From an uncultured Erythrobacter sp. (lineage in GTDB: Bacteria; Pseudomonadota; Alphaproteobacteria; Sphingomonadales; Sphingomonadaceae), in assembly GCA_947500645.1 (NCBI GenBank), contig CANMSD010000002.1:930001-994000 (forward strand): a stretch of DNA of 64,000 nt. Direction: 5' to 3'. Of this stretch, positions 42,297-51,931 are shown one piece after another. The notes beneath the pieces were generated by a model. It was not told the DNA's origin. It searched no databases and worked only from the letters and a program-made list of their open reading frames with translations. The position numbers and the translations under genes are program-made. Numbering within the stretch: the first letter of the stretch is position 1; every line of letters starts with the position of its first letter.

Positions 42297-43037
42297 ATGT
42301 TGAAAACAATCATCAGCGCTTTGCGCAGTGCAGCCTTCTATCCGATCTTCTACAGCGTCAGTGCCTGCATGGTGATCTGCGCGGTTATCGCCCTGCCCAT
42401 TGGTCGCGACGCCCTGCGCAAAGTCGTGCAGTGGTGGACCATCTGGCACCGATGGTGTTTGCGCTGGTTAGTGGGAATCACCGTCCGGGTGGAGGGCGAG
42501 CTTGCGACCGGCCCCGTGCTTTATGCGATCAAGCATGAGAGCTTTTTTGAAGCGATTGACGCACCGAAATTGCTCAGATGGCCTGCGGTTTTTACCAAGC
42601 GGGAGCTGTTCGACATTCCTGGCTGGGGCCGCGCAGCCTTGATCTATGGCTTGGTACCGGTCTCTCGCGATGGCGGGGCGAGCGCTCTTCGGCAAATGCT
42701 CAAGGCCGCCAAAGAGATGGCCGCAGATGAGCGCCCGCTGGTGCTGTTTCCTGAGGGGACGCGTGTACCGCACGGCAAGAGCCCGCCAATGCGTTCGGGC
42801 TTTGCAGGGATTTATAAGCTGATTGGTCTCCCGGTCGTGCCGGTGGCGGTGAACAGCGGGCCTCTCTATCAAGGCTGGATCAAGCGCTCAGGCGTGATCA
42901 CATATAGAATCGGCGAAATGATCCCCGCAGGCTTGCCGCGCGCAGAAGCGGAGCAGCGGGTGCATGCGGCGATGAATGCGCTCAATGATCCTCACGCCCG
43001 AAGTCGGGTCGATCATCATCCTGACCTTCCTCAATAA
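42297..43037 (+). CDS. plsC: 1-acyl-sn-glycerol-3-phosphate acyltransferase
   Basis: 246 residues. Two N-terminal hydrophobic segments precede the acyltransferase motifs: block I reads KHESFFEAID, so the usual HxxxxD is H-x4-E here, block III is LVLFPEGTR, and GKSPPMRSGFAGI follows. The enzyme makes phosphatidic acid from lysophosphatidic acid at the inner membrane. It starts 8 bases after the YdcF-like gene. Its 3' end overlaps the convergent tyrA-like gene by 56 bases. Confidence 0.9.
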   Translation: MLKTIISALRSAAFYPIFYSVSACMVICAVIALPIGRDALRKVVQWWTIWHRWCLRWLVGITVRVEGELATGPVLYAIKHESFFEAIDAPKLLRWPAVFTKRELFDIPGWGRAALIYGLVPVSRDGGASALRQMLKAAKEMAADERPLVLFPEGTRVPHGKSPPMRSGFAGIYKLIGLPVVPVAVNSGPLYQGWIKRSGVITYRIGEMIPAGLPRAEAEQRVHAAMNALNDPHARSRVDHHPDLPQ

Positions 43038-43887
43038 TCCTGCGGCGGATGGTGCGCGTGCGGCTGAACAGTTCGTGCAAAGTGTCACCATCACCTGACC
43101 GGATTGCGCGCTGCAATGCTGTCAGGTCTTCGCTGAAGCGACCGAGCATTTCGAGCACGGCGGTCTTGTTACTCAAAAACACATCACGCCACATGACCGG
43201 GTCGGACGCGGCGATGCGAGTGAAATCGCGAAAGCCGCCAGCAGAATATTTGATCACTTCGCCGCGCGTCACTTCTTCTAAATCGCTAGCAGTACCGACA
43301 ATGGTGAAGGCAATAAGGTGCGGGATGTGGCTCGTGACCGCGAGCACGAGATCATGATGCTCTGCGTCCATGATTTCGATCCGGGCGCCAAGCTTAGCCC
43401 AGAACTCGCTAAGCGCCGCGATGGCCGCCTCGTCCGTACCTTCGGGCGGTGTTAGAATGCACCAGCGATTGGTGAACAGCGAGGCAAAGCCTGCTTCAGG
43501 CCCACTTTGCTCCGTACCGGCGACGGGGTGCGCGGGAATGATTGTGTGGGTTGGCAACACCGCCGCGAGATCGGCCACAACGCTCGCTTTAGAAGAGCCC
43601 ACATCGCTGATGATCGCATCGGGTTTGAGCGCTCCCGACAACGCCTCGGCTGCGCCTGCCATCGCCCCGACAGGTACGCAGAGGATCACCAGATCGGCAT
43701 TGCGCACGGCTTCTTCGGCGCTTTCGCAAACAGTGCCAACCAGGCCGCGCTCACGTGCTTTTTCGCGCACTTCGTCCTTCGCATCATAGCCGTAGGTCGT
43801 AACGTCGGCGGCACGTTCGCGGACTGCCAATCCAACCGAGCCGCCGAGCAATCCGAGGCCGATAATCGCAACGCTCTCAATTCTCAT
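42982..43887 (-). CDS. prephenate/arogenate dehydrogenase
   Basis: 301 residues from an ATG that overlaps the hisC stop (ATGA). An N-terminal Rossmann fold ([31 protein letters not shown]) binds NAD(P). Catalytic landmarks are [19 protein letters not shown], with the conserved His, and [18 protein letters not shown]. It oxidatively decarboxylates prephenate or arogenate in tyrosine biosynthesis; co-transcription with hisC, a broad aminotransferase in this lineage, fits. The last 55 bases overlap the end of plsC on the other strand. Symbol tyrA or tyrC is likely. Confidence 0.9.
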   Translation of the reverse strand: MRIESVAIIGLGLLGGSVGLAVRERAADVTTYGYDAKDEVREKARERGLVGTVCESAEEAVRNADLVILCVPVGAMAGAAEALSGALKPDAIISDVGSSKASVVADLAAVLPTHTIIPAHPVAGTEQSGPEAGFASLFTNRWCILTPPEGTDEAAIAALSEFWAKLGARIEIMDAEHHDLVLAVTSHIPHLIAFTIVGTASDLEEVTRGEVIKYSAGGFRDFTRIAASDPVMWRDVFLSNKTAVLEMLGRFSEDLTALQRAIRSGDGDTLHELFSRTRTIRRRIIEEGQDDDRPDFGREDH

Positions 43888-45011
43888 GAGGCTTCTCCGC
43901 ATTGCTCGCGCAGGGTGGCAATCACGCGGGTCATATCATCGCTCTTGCCGATGGTGATGCGCAGAGCGTTGGGCAGGCCCTGTCCCGGCAGGTGTCGCAC
44001 GGCGTAGCCTGCTTTGCCCAAAGCCTCGAGTGCTGCTTCGGCAGTAACATCGCCTTCGAACAGCACCAACAGGAAGTTGGCTTCGCTGGGCACCGCGGTA
44101 AGGCCATGATTGCCGAGACCTGCAATTGCCTCGGCCAGTCGCGCACGCTCAGCGGTATTGTGATCGCGGCTGCGCGCGACAAAGTCCTGATCGCCGAGCG
44201 CGGCAATCGCCGCCGCCTGTCCGCTCGTCGTCACATTAAACGGCCCGCGAATGCGGTTGAGTGTATCGATCAGATGCGGGGCACCGGTCGCCCAGCCGAT
44301 CCGTTCGCCCGCAAGACCGTAAATCTTGGAAAATGTCCGAGTGACCAGCACATTGTCATTAGCTTCGGCGAGCGCCAATCCGCCATCATCTTCACCGTCA
44401 GCCAAGTACTCGCCATAAGCTTGGTCGATCGCCAGCAGCACGTCAGCGGGCAGGCCTTCATGCAGGCGCGCAACTTCGGCGCGCGGTAAATACGTGCCCG
44501 TCGGGTTGTTCGGATTGGCAAGAAAAACCACGCGAGTGCGATCCGTCACTGCACTCAGCAGCGCGTCGACGTCGGCGGCGTACTCGCGATCAGGAGCATC
44601 CACCGGCGTTGCGCCGCAACGCCGTGCGGCAATATCGTAGACTGAGAAGCTGAACCGGCTGAACAGCACCTCATCACCCCGTCCGGCAAAGCCTTGAGCG
44701 GCGAGGTTGAGCAATTCATCGGAACCCGTACCGCAAACAATCCGTACCGGGTCGATCCCGTGCAGCTTGCCAATCGCCTCGCGCAATTCGCGCGCATCGG
44801 GATCGGGATATGGTGCCGCGCCTAATGCCGGATCCGCTGCCGCCTTCCGCGCTTCGAGCGCTGCAGCACTTGTACCCAGCGGGTTTTCGTTGGCGGACAG
44901 CTTGGTCAGCACGCGACCGTCCGCGCCGGTCGCCTTGCCGGGAACATAGGCATGGATCGCTTCGATCCAGGGTTTGGGTGTTGGTCGCGTTGTCATATCA
45001 GCGGCGCGCAT
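43884..45011 (-). CDS. hisC: histidinol-phosphate aminotransferase family protein
   Basis: 375 residues from ATG at 45011, six bases after GGAGCGG; an ATG five codons later is possible. Landmarks of PLP fold type [45 protein letters not shown] and [15 protein letters not shown], where the Lys binds PLP. It transaminates histidinol phosphate and probably aromatic amino acids. It is coupled to the tyrA-like gene and divergent from metX. Confidence 0.9.
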   Translation of the reverse strand: MRAADMTTRPTPKPWIEAIHAYVPGKATGADGRVLTKLSANENPLGTSAAALEARKAAADPALGAAPYPDPDARELREAIGKLHGIDPVRIVCGTGSDELLNLAAQGFAGRGDEVLFSRFSFSVYDIAARRCGATPVDAPDREYAADVDALLSAVTDRTRVVFLANPNNPTGTYLPRAEVARLHEGLPADVLLAIDQAYGEYLADGEDDGGLALAEANDNVLVTRTFSKIYGLAGERIGWATGAPHLIDTLNRIRGPFNVTTSGQAAAIAALGDQDFVARSRDHNTAERARLAEAIAGLGNHGLTAVPSEANFLLVLFEGDVTAEAALEALGKAGYAVRHLPGQGLPNALRITIGKSDDMTRVIATLREQCGEAS

Positions 45012-45080
45012 AACCGCTCCGCGCGATAAAAAACAGCGCAATTGACAGCTGCGTCGCGCTCGCCCAATCCCCGCAGCCCA

Positions 45081-46178
45081 ATGGCCGCCTCTCCCGCCTC
45101 CAAAGCGCTTGCGCTTGACCATGACTTACCGCTTGATAGCGGGCAGTCGCTGTCGGGTGTCGAGATCGCCTATGAAAGCTATGGCGAGCTGGCCGAAGAC
45201 AAGTCGAACGTAGTGCTGATCTGCCATGCGCTGACCGGCGATCAATATGTCGCAAGCGCTCATCCGATCACTGGCAAACCGGGCTGGTGGGAGCGGATGG
45301 TTGGCCCCCGTAAGCCTATCGATACGGACAGGTTCCACGTCATTTGCGCCAATGTCATCGGCAGCTGCATGGGTTCGACCGGCCCCGCGAGCGAGGCCAG
45401 CGACGGCGCGCCCTATGCGATGCGGTTTCCGGTGATCACCATTCGCGACATGGTGCGCGGGTTGGTCGCACTGCTGGATGGGCTTGGGATCGAGCGAGTG
45501 CATACTGTCGTGGGCGGATCGATGGGCGGAATGCAGGCGCTCAGTTTGGCCGCGAACTGGCCAGAGCGCGCCGAACGCGTGCTAGTGATCGCTTCGACAG
45601 CGCGGCATTCGGCGCAGAATATTGCCTTTCACGAGGTCGGGCGCCAGGCGATCATGGCGGACCCTGCATGGAAAGACGGCGACTATTACGCTAGCGGCCC
45701 GTCGCCCGACAACGGGCTTGCCGTGGCGCGTATGGCCGCACATATTACCTATCTTTCCGAAGAGGGGCTGACAGAAAAGTTCGGACGTCGGCTGCAGAAC
45801 CGCGACACAAAAAGCTTCGGATTTGACGCCGACTTCCAGGTGGAAAGCTATCTGCGCTATCAGGGAAGTGGCTTCACCCAACGTTTCGACGCCAATTCCT
45901 ATCTCTATATCACCCGTGCGATGGATTATTTCGACCTCGCGGAAGAACATGGGGGCAAGCTCGCCGATGTGTTTGCGGGTGCGACATCGCGCTTCTGTCT
46001 GGTCAGCTTCGATACGGATTGGCTCTATCCCACTGCGGAAAGCCGCCATATCGTCCATGCACTCAACGCTGCGGGCGCGAAGGTGAGCTTTGTTGAGCTG
46101 AGCGCGCCCAATGGCCATGACAGTTTTCTGCTTGAGCATGAGCAGCTGGACCGCGTGGTGAAGGGTTTTCTTGAATGA
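45081..46178 (+). CDS. metX: homoserine O-acetyltransferase MetX
   Basis: 365 residues from ATG at 45081; a TTG start 13 codons upstream is possible. Alpha/beta-hydrolase fold with [23 protein letters not shown], nucleophile Ser in [15 protein letters not shown], acid in [10 protein letters not shown] and His in NGHDSFL. It acylates homoserine at the start of methionine biosynthesis. It is translationally coupled to metW (ATGA overlap), the standard metXW pair. Confidence 0.95.
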   Translation: MAASPASKALALDHDLPLDSGQSLSGVEIAYESYGELAEDKSNVVLICHALTGDQYVASAHPITGKPGWWERMVGPRKPIDTDRFHVICANVIGSCMGSTGPASEASDGAPYAMRFPVITIRDMVRGLVALLDGLGIERVHTVVGGSMGGMQALSLAANWPERAERVLVIASTARHSAQNIAFHEVGRQAIMADPAWKDGDYYASGPSPDNGLAVARMAAHITYLSEEGLTEKFGRRLQNRDTKSFGFDADFQVESYLRYQGSGFTQRFDANSYLYITRAMDYFDLAEEHGGKLADVFAGATSRFCLVSFDTDWLYPTAESRHIVHALNAAGAKVSFVELSAPNGHDSFLLEHEQLDRVVKGFLE

Positions 46179-46771
46179 GCATCTCTCAACTGCGCCCCGA
46201 TCTTGCTGCGATCGCCGCACATGTCGTGCCTGGCAGTCGGGTGCTCGACATTGGCTGCGGTGATGGCGCGCTGATGGCGGTACTGGAGGCGCAATCGCAG
46301 GTGGATGCGCGCGGATTAGAGCTGGAGCCTGCACAGGTCGAACGCTGTGTCGCGCGCGGCCTTTCCGTGGTTCAGGGCGATGCCGACAGTGATCTCGCGA
46401 ACTATCCGGACAAGGCTTTCGACTATGCGATCCTCAGCCAGACTTTGCAGACCGCCTCGCGCCCTGACCTAATGCTCGATGAGTTGTTGCGGGTCGGCAA
46501 GAAGGCTTTCGTAAGCTTTCCAAACTTCGCCCATTGGCGCACGCGCGCAGCGTTGATGTTTGGCGGCCGCATGCCGATGACGCGCGCGCTTCCGGTCAGC
46601 TGGTATGAGACCCAGAACATTCACCATGTGACGGTCGATGATTTCCGCGAGCTTGCCCGTCAGAAGGGCGCACGGATCGAACGCAGCTGGTTCTTCGCCA
46701 ATGAAAAAGAAATCGGCGCACCAGCAGCTAACTGGCGCGCCGAATTCGCTGTGTTTGAACTGAGTCGGTAA
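46175..46771 (+). CDS. metW: methionine biosynthesis protein MetW
   Basis: 198 residues overlapping metX by four bases. A class I methyltransferase fold with VLDIGCGDGALM, LELEPAQVERCVARGLSVVQ, and DYAILSQTLQTASRPD is visible, followed by the MetW-typical SFPNFAHWRTR and GRMPMTRALPVSWYET. It supports MetX activity in methionine synthesis. Confidence 0.95.
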   Translation: MSISQLRPDLAAIAAHVVPGSRVLDIGCGDGALMAVLEAQSQVDARGLELEPAQVERCVARGLSVVQGDADSDLANYPDKAFDYAILSQTLQTASRPDLMLDELLRVGKKAFVSFPNFAHWRTRAALMFGGRMPMTRALPVSWYETQNIHHVTVDDFRELARQKGARIERSWFFANEKEIGAPAANWRAEFAVFELSR

Positions 46772-46786
46772 ACTCGACTGGGTCGT

Positions 46787-47176
46787 TTACGGGCGGTGCA
46801 GGCCGCAGACCTTGTGGCCATCCGGATCGGTGAAATAGCATAGGTTCATCGTGCCCATCGATCCTTCGCGCGGACCGGGAGGGTCTTCGATGCTGGTGCC
46901 GCCATTGGCCACCGCGACGTCATGCAGTTCTTGCACCTGCTCCATCGAATTGCACTTGAAGCCGATGGTGAAGCCGTTGGAAGGCAGAGCCGGCTCGCCA
47001 TTGATCGGCTCGCTCACGGAAAATGTGCTGCCGTCATGGATGTAGAACAGACGGGTCTGGCCGGTGTCGTTGACATGTTCCATCGGCTCGCCCGCGCCGA
47101 GGACGCCGAGAACCTTGTTATAGAAATTCCTTGAGCGATCGATGTCGTTGGAACCGATCATGATGTGATTCAGCAT
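46787..47176 (-). CDS. VOC-family (glyoxalase-like) protein
   Basis: 129 residues from the ATG at 47176; the frame extends upstream but without VOC features. The fold begins MLNHIMIGSNDIDRSRNFYN with VLGVLGAGEPM and ends NLCYFTDPDGHKVCGLHRP. The His in LNHI and the second-half residues are the usual metal-ligand positions. It is a cytosolic single-domain VOC protein of unknown reaction, possibly glutathione-related, with a GST gene a kilobase away. Confidence 0.85.
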   Translation of the reverse strand: MLNHIMIGSNDIDRSRNFYNKVLGVLGAGEPMEHVNDTGQTRLFYIHDGSTFSVSEPINGEPALPSNGFTIGFKCNSMEQVQELHDVAVANGGTSIEDPPGPREGSMGTMNLCYFTDPDGHKVCGLHRP

Positions 47177-47252
47177 TTTCAGGGGGTCTCCTCTTTCAGA
47201 ATCGTTGATGCTGGTAGCATGGCGTTCAGATTGATTGCTATAGGCAACCGAT

Positions 47253-47636
47253 ATGAACTCCTTTGCACTTCTAGCCGCTTTGATGATGGCGCAATCCACC
47301 GCTCCGCAGGCCACTGATCCATCACCGAGCACCGAGTCTGTCGCAGCCGAGCTCACCAGTGAAAACCTCGCCGTTCTGCGCTGTTCGGCGGCGTTCGCAA
47401 TGGTTTCACATGGGCAGACGAACGGGAATGCGGACGCTTTGAAATGGCCGGAGCTCGGCACGCGAGGTCGGGAATTCTTCGTCCGCGCGCTCGCCGGACT
47501 GATGGATGATATTGGGCTAAACCGCGACGGCGTGTCGCAATTGGTGTCTGCCGAGGCGCAGCGCCTGTGGGATGCAGGCGAGATCAATGACGTCATGCCA
47601 GCATGCCTGTTGATGCTCGAGACATCGGGAGTCTAA
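47253..47636 (+). CDS. small hypothetical protein, possibly exported
   Basis: 127 residues, ATG start. A short hydrophobic N-terminus (SFALLAALMMAQSTA) may be a signal peptide. The body is mixed and contains two or three cysteines (LRCSAAFAMVSHG, MPACLLML). I do not recognise a family. It faces away from the VOC gene. Confidence 0.6.
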   Translation: MNSFALLAALMMAQSTAPQATDPSPSTESVAAELTSENLAVLRCSAAFAMVSHGQTNGNADALKWPELGTRGREFFVRALAGLMDDIGLNRDGVSQLVSAEAQRLWDAGEINDVMPACLLMLETSGV

Positions 47637-47713
47637 CTCGCGGCATTGTTCAGCTTCGGGTCATTGAAGATGAACTAATGCAAATTCAACCCGAAAACTC
47701 GAAAGGATTTGCC

Positions 47714-48157
47714 ATGCGCGCTCTACCCGTTGCTGTCGCTGCTTTGCTAGCGTTTGCCGCACCTTCTGCGGCCTTTGCACAGGAAGAGCCACCCGAAGCG
47801 CCAGAGGCGTCGCTTTCGGAGCTTGCCGACAAGCTGGGTGATCCGCTGTTCCAGGATCAGGCTGCAACCATGGCAGAGGCGCTCCTCGGCGCGTTTTTGG
47901 AACTCCCGATCGGACCAATGGCCGAGGCGGTTGGCAAGGCCACTGGAGGCGAGGACTTCGACGTGGATCCCAATGCGCGCATTGTCGACCTGGCCCCTGA
48001 AGCGCAGGACATTCCTCGCGATGTATCCGATCGTCTACCCGGGGCGATGAGCGCGATGAGCGGCATGGCAGAGGGTATGGAATTGATGTTGCCTGCCTTG
48101 CGCGACATGGCCGAACGGATGCGAGGCGTGATCGAGGAAAGCCGCGACCTGCGTTGA
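47714..48157 (+). CDS. exported small hypothetical protein
   Basis: 147 residues from the ATG at 47714, preceded by GAAAGGATTTGCC. Signal peptide MRALPVAVAALLAFAAPSAAFAQ is followed by a Pro/Glu-rich stretch and a helical acidic body with many Met and Ala (MSAMSGMAEGMELMLPALRD). No cysteine is present. It resembles short periplasmic proteins of sphingomonads without known function. The frame reads from an upstream start without a signal, so this start is preferred. Confidence 0.65.
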   Translation: MRALPVAVAALLAFAAPSAAFAQEEPPEAPEASLSELADKLGDPLFQDQAATMAEALLGAFLELPIGPMAEAVGKATGGEDFDVDPNARIVDLAPEAQDIPRDVSDRLPGAMSAMSGMAEGMELMLPALRDMAERMRGVIEESRDLR

Positions 48158-48227
48158 CCCGCGCATCAGGCAAGAAAATCTGCCGCAAACCATGCGAACT
48201 GTGTGGACGCAGCCGCTACGCTGAGGC

Positions 48228-48914
48228 ATGAAAACGGGCACCATGTTTCGCCTCCACCAATTCCCTCTTTGTCCCTTCAGTCGCAAGATTCGGCTACTGA
48301 TGGGAGAGAAGAACGTTGCCTATGAATTGGTGCGCGAGGATCCATGGGCAGCGTCCGACATGTTCTTCAATCTCAACCCTGCCGGGCGCACGCCGGTGCT
48401 CGTCGAGGAAGAGCGTGATATCGTGATCGCCGATAGCCGCGCGATTGCCGAATATTTCGAAGAGACAGTCGATACCGCGCCTATGATCAACGGCACGGCC
48501 ACGGGTCGTGCGGAAATCCGTCGGTTGGTCGCTTTGTTCGATGAGAATTTCTACGCAGATGTCACCGCGCCGCTGCTCAGCGAACGGATGAAGAAGCGCA
48601 TCATCCTGCGTCAGCCACCAGACTCCAAGGTTTTGCGGCAGGCGATGAAACTTGCGCACGGCCACCTCGATTACATGGACTGGCTGATTGACCATCGCCC
48701 GTGGCTAGCTGGTTCGACCATGAGCATGGCAGATTTGGCTGCGGCCGCGCAGATTTCGGTCGCGGATTACCTTGGCGGTATCGACTGGACGGGGCACGAG
48801 CAGACGCGCGGCTGGTATGCCGTGTTCAAGAGCCGCCCGAGTTTCCGCCCGCTGCTGACCGAACGAATGGATGTGATCAAGCCGCCCGCGCATTATGCGC
48901 TGGTGGATGGGTGA
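48228..48914 (+). CDS. glutathione S-transferase family protein
   Basis: 228 residues (ATG at 48228 or 48243). The thioredoxin-like N-terminal domain has FPLCPFSRKIRLLMGEKNV, with a Cys-Pro-Phe-Ser active-site stretch, NPAGRTPVLVEE and DSRAIAEYFEE. The helical C-terminal domain ends WYAVFKSRPSFRPLLTERM. Substrate unknown. Cys in the CPFS motif suggests an omega/beta-like or glutaredoxin-like mechanism. Confidence 0.85.
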   Translation: MKTGTMFRLHQFPLCPFSRKIRLLMGEKNVAYELVREDPWAASDMFFNLNPAGRTPVLVEEERDIVIADSRAIAEYFEETVDTAPMINGTATGRAEIRRLVALFDENFYADVTAPLLSERMKKRIILRQPPDSKVLRQAMKLAHGHLDYMDWLIDHRPWLAGSTMSMADLAAAAQISVADYLGGIDWTGHEQTRGWYAVFKSRPSFRPLLTERMDVIKPPAHYALVDG

Positions 48915-49034
48915 GAAAGAGTGACGATACTTTCGGGGATGAACTGGAACTCGGTCGCTTAGTTTTGGTTTTGAACCCGAGCGGGTGGCCAGGCATGAAG
49001 AGAAAACGCACGCCAGTGCTCGAGGAGTAGGAAG

Positions 49035-49442
49035 ATGTCGAACGACCCCAAGACAACCACTGAAGCAGAATGGCGCAATAAGCTTACTCCTGAGCAGTAT
49101 CACGTGCTGCGTGAGGCGGGTACGGAGCGCGCCTTCACCGGGAAATACGACAAGCATTTCGAAGAGGGTGAATACACCTGCGCCGGCTGCGGCACCGTCC
49201 TGTTCGCTAGCGATGCCAAATATAACAGCGGTTGCGGTTGGCCCGCTTTCACAAAACCCGCCGATGGCGAGATGGTCGAAGAGCGTCGCGATACCTCGCA
49301 CGGCATGATCCGCACTGAAGTGCTATGCTCTGCGTGTGGCGGGCATTTAGGGCATGTCTTTCCAGACGGTCCGCCCGAAGCAGGGGGCATGCGCTATTGC
49401 ATAAATTCCACCAGTCTCGATTTCGCTTCGGACGAAGGTTAA
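49035..49442 (+). CDS. msrB: peptide-methionine (R)-S-oxide reductase
   Basis: 135 residues. The SelR domain includes two CxxC zinc motifs (CAGCG and CSACG), [17 protein letters not shown] and the C-terminal RYCINSTSL with the catalytic Cys. It repairs methionine-R-sulfoxide in the cytosol. Single-gene transcription unit, GGAAG upstream. Confidence 0.95.
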   Translation: MSNDPKTTTEAEWRNKLTPEQYHVLREAGTERAFTGKYDKHFEEGEYTCAGCGTVLFASDAKYNSGCGWPAFTKPADGEMVEERRDTSHGMIRTEVLCSACGGHLGHVFPDGPPEAGGMRYCINSTSLDFASDEG

Positions 49443-49558
49443 CCGTTTTGACCGCGCTCGTCATTGCCGTGCTCGTTCACGCCGGGTTAGAAGTGCCCTG
49501 TGCAGTGCTGGACCGAGTTTGGGCCCAAGATTGGGTGAGTGGGGTAATCTGAGCATCT

Positions 49559-51799
49559 ATGTCGAAGCGCGGCGATAGTCTGCAGAACAAGGGCAAGCGT
49601 GGCAGCCGCCGTGCCGCCGCTGCGCGCGCATCCAAACCCAGCAAGTCGCGCGCCAAGCGCAAGTCCGGTAAGGCTGCATCTGGTGAGATATCTCGCTGGC
49701 GCAGATGGACAAAGCGCGTCGTATTGTGGGGCGGCGGCGCATCGCTGCTTGGCGTCTTGTTCCTCATGGTTGCGGTTGGCTTTGCAGCACGCGAGATGCC
49801 CAGCTTCTACCAATTGAAGGCTACGCAAAACGCACAGACTATTCTGGTGCGCGCGCGCGACGGCAGCGAGATTGTTGAGCTCGGACCCAGTTTCGGCGAA
49901 TGGCTCGAATACGAAGAGATTCCCGACAATATGAAGAATGCGATGATCGCAGTGGAAGATCGCCGCTATTATTCGCACTATGGGATCGACCCGATCCGCC
50001 TCACTGGCGCGATCATTGAGGGTGTCACGGGCGATGATCGTATCGGCGGCACATCGACGATTACGCAGCAGCTGGCGCGCAACATCTTTCTCAATTCCAA
50101 CCGGACTGTCGATCGCAAGGCGCGCGAGGCTGTGTTGGCCATGGCGCTCGAATGGAAGTTCTCGAAGGAACAGATTCTCGAGCTCTATCTCAACAAAGTC
50201 TATTTCGGTGGTGGCGCGTACGGGATCGACAGTGCGAGCCGCAAGTTCTTCAGCCATCCCGCTAAGGAATTGAGCGTTGCCGAGGCGTCGATCATCGCCG
50301 GTCTGGTCAAGGCGCCGAGCCGCTATTCACCGACCGCAGATGTGCAGGCGGCCGTCGATCGCGCTCGCACAGTGCTGAGGTTGATGAATGAGCAGGGCTT
50401 CATTACTTCTCAGGAAGCCTCCGTTGACGTGAGCGCGGTGAATTTGCGCGAGCAGAGCGGTCAGAATTCCGTGCGCTACTTCACCGACTGGGCGTTGCCT
50501 CAGCTCGATATTCTGCTCCCCGAAACATTCGAGCCAATCGAAGTCTGGACGACGTTGGATGTCGGGATGCAACGCGCGGCGACTGCGTCGATCGATTCCA
50601 ACACGCCGGACGGCGCGCAGGGTGCGCTTGTCAGCTTGGACCGTGATGGGGCAATCCTCGCCATGGTGGGCGGCAAGGATTACGTCGAGACCAATTATAA
50701 TCGGGCGACCAATGCATTGCGCCAGCCCGGCTCCTCGTGGAAATTGTTTGTCTATCTCGCCGCTTTAGAGGCGGGATATACGCCAGACGATCGGGTGGTG
50801 GACACGCCCGTCACAATCGATGGGTGGAGCCCGCGCAACGCAAGCGGCCGCAATGTTGGCGAGACGAACTTGCGGACAAGCTTCGCCTTCTCGATCAACA
50901 CTGTCGCGGCGCAGCTCGGCAATGAGGTCGGCTTCGGCACTGTCGCCTCCATGGCGCGCCGGTTCGGTATCACGACACCGATCTCGACCTTCCCTTCCAT
51001 GGTGCTTGGATCGTCGGAAGTGCGCTTGATCGATATGACCCGCGCCTTTGCCGCCGTCTCCGCGCGCGGCAAGGCAGTTGAGCCCTATGGCATCCTGAGG
51101 GTGACGACAGCCAATGGCGAAGAAATCTACAAACACGAAAAGCCCAGAGATACTGCACTGGTTCCTGACTACGTTGCTGCTGGGATCACCGACTTGCTGC
51201 AAACGGCAGTCAACACCGGCACAGGACGTGCTGCGCAGATCGGCAGGCCGGTGGCGGGTAAAACCGGGACGACTAGCTCCAACAAGGATGGATATTTCAT
51301 CGGATTTTCTTCCGGCATTACCACTGGCGTATGGATGGGCCGCGACGATGCGAAGCGGGTTTCTGGCCTGCAGGGCGGACGCGCACCGGCTCAGGCCTTT
51401 GCAGCCTATATGCGCTATGCTGTAAAAGACCGGCCGATTGAGCAGTTCGATACCGATCTTCAGCTGCCCGAATGGCAGCTGGAACCGGATGACGAGTTCA
51501 TGTTCGGGGATCCGGATGATTACTATTTCATCGACGAGCAAGGTAATCTGGTCGAGCCTGGACGCCGCGACAACGAGGAAGATGTGCCCTTTGGGATTGA
51601 AGGTGAGCGACCTGCGCCGCCTCCAAGCCCGGTTGAACCACCGCAGGCTGCGAGCGATGATTTCCTAGAACAGGCGACAGGTCAGGATTTGCCGCCCGAC
51701 CCAATTCCTCCGCGTCCGCAGCAAATGCCGAGACCGGAAGTACCGCCGCCGCAGCGGCAGGATAGCACTGCGCAAGAAGGGCTGATCTCGATCAATTAG
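49559..51799 (+). CDS. class A penicillin-binding protein
   Basis: 746 residues. A long basic, lysine/arginine/serine-rich cytoplasmic tail (1-50) precedes a membrane anchor (55-76). The glycosyltransferase domain has catalytic Glu133 (AVEDRRYYSH) and GTSTITQQLARN. The transpeptidase domain has SSWK (Ser392, Lys395), SIN near 448 and KTGTT. It polymerises and cross-links peptidoglycan in the periplasm. The C-terminus is a Pro/Glu-rich disordered tail. Length is typical of PBP1a/1b; I do not assign mrcA versus pbpC. Confidence 0.95.
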   Translation: MSKRGDSLQNKGKRGSRRAAAARASKPSKSRAKRKSGKAASGEISRWRRWTKRVVLWGGGASLLGVLFLMVAVGFAAREMPSFYQLKATQNAQTILVRARDGSEIVELGPSFGEWLEYEEIPDNMKNAMIAVEDRRYYSHYGIDPIRLTGAIIEGVTGDDRIGGTSTITQQLARNIFLNSNRTVDRKAREAVLAMALEWKFSKEQILELYLNKVYFGGGAYGIDSASRKFFSHPAKELSVAEASIIAGLVKAPSRYSPTADVQAAVDRARTVLRLMNEQGFITSQEASVDVSAVNLREQSGQNSVRYFTDWALPQLDILLPETFEPIEVWTTLDVGMQRAATASIDSNTPDGAQGALVSLDRDGAILAMVGGKDYVETNYNRATNALRQPGSSWKLFVYLAALEAGYTPDDRVVDTPVTIDGWSPRNASGRNVGETNLRTSFAFSINTVAAQLGNEVGFGTVASMARRFGITTPISTFPSMVLGSSEVRLIDMTRAFAAVSARGKAVEPYGILRVTTANGEEIYKHEKPRDTALVPDYVAAGITDLLQTAVNTGTGRAAQIGRPVAGKTGTTSSNKDGYFIGFSSGITTGVWMGRDDAKRVSGLQGGRAPAQAFAAYMRYAVKDRPIEQFDTDLQLPEWQLEPDDEFMFGDPDDYYFIDEQGNLVEPGRRDNEEDVPFGIEGERPAPPPSPVEPPQAASDDFLEQATGQDLPPDPIPPRPQQMPRPEVPPPQRQDSTAQEGLISIN

Positions 51800-51855
51800 C
51801 GGGTGCTTTGCAGCTTGGCCTGATGAGCTTGGAAGTTGCTACAGAGCGCAAAAGG

Positions 51856-51897
51856 AAAAGGCGCCGCAGAGCATCTGCAGCGCCTTTCTTGTTTTTT
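51856..51897. terminator. intrinsic terminator between convergent PBP and degP genes
   Basis: AAAGGCGC-GCAGA and TCTGC-GCGCCTTT (51857-51887) form a stem of about 12 pairs with a loop GCAT-like centre and are followed by TTTCTTGTTTTTT on the plus strand. The AAGGAAAAGG on the other side gives a weaker T-run in reverse, so it may serve both genes. Confidence 0.8.
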
Positions 51898-51931
51898 GCA
51901 TGCGGGTAGTCTGCCCCCGCCTTTCGCTATA

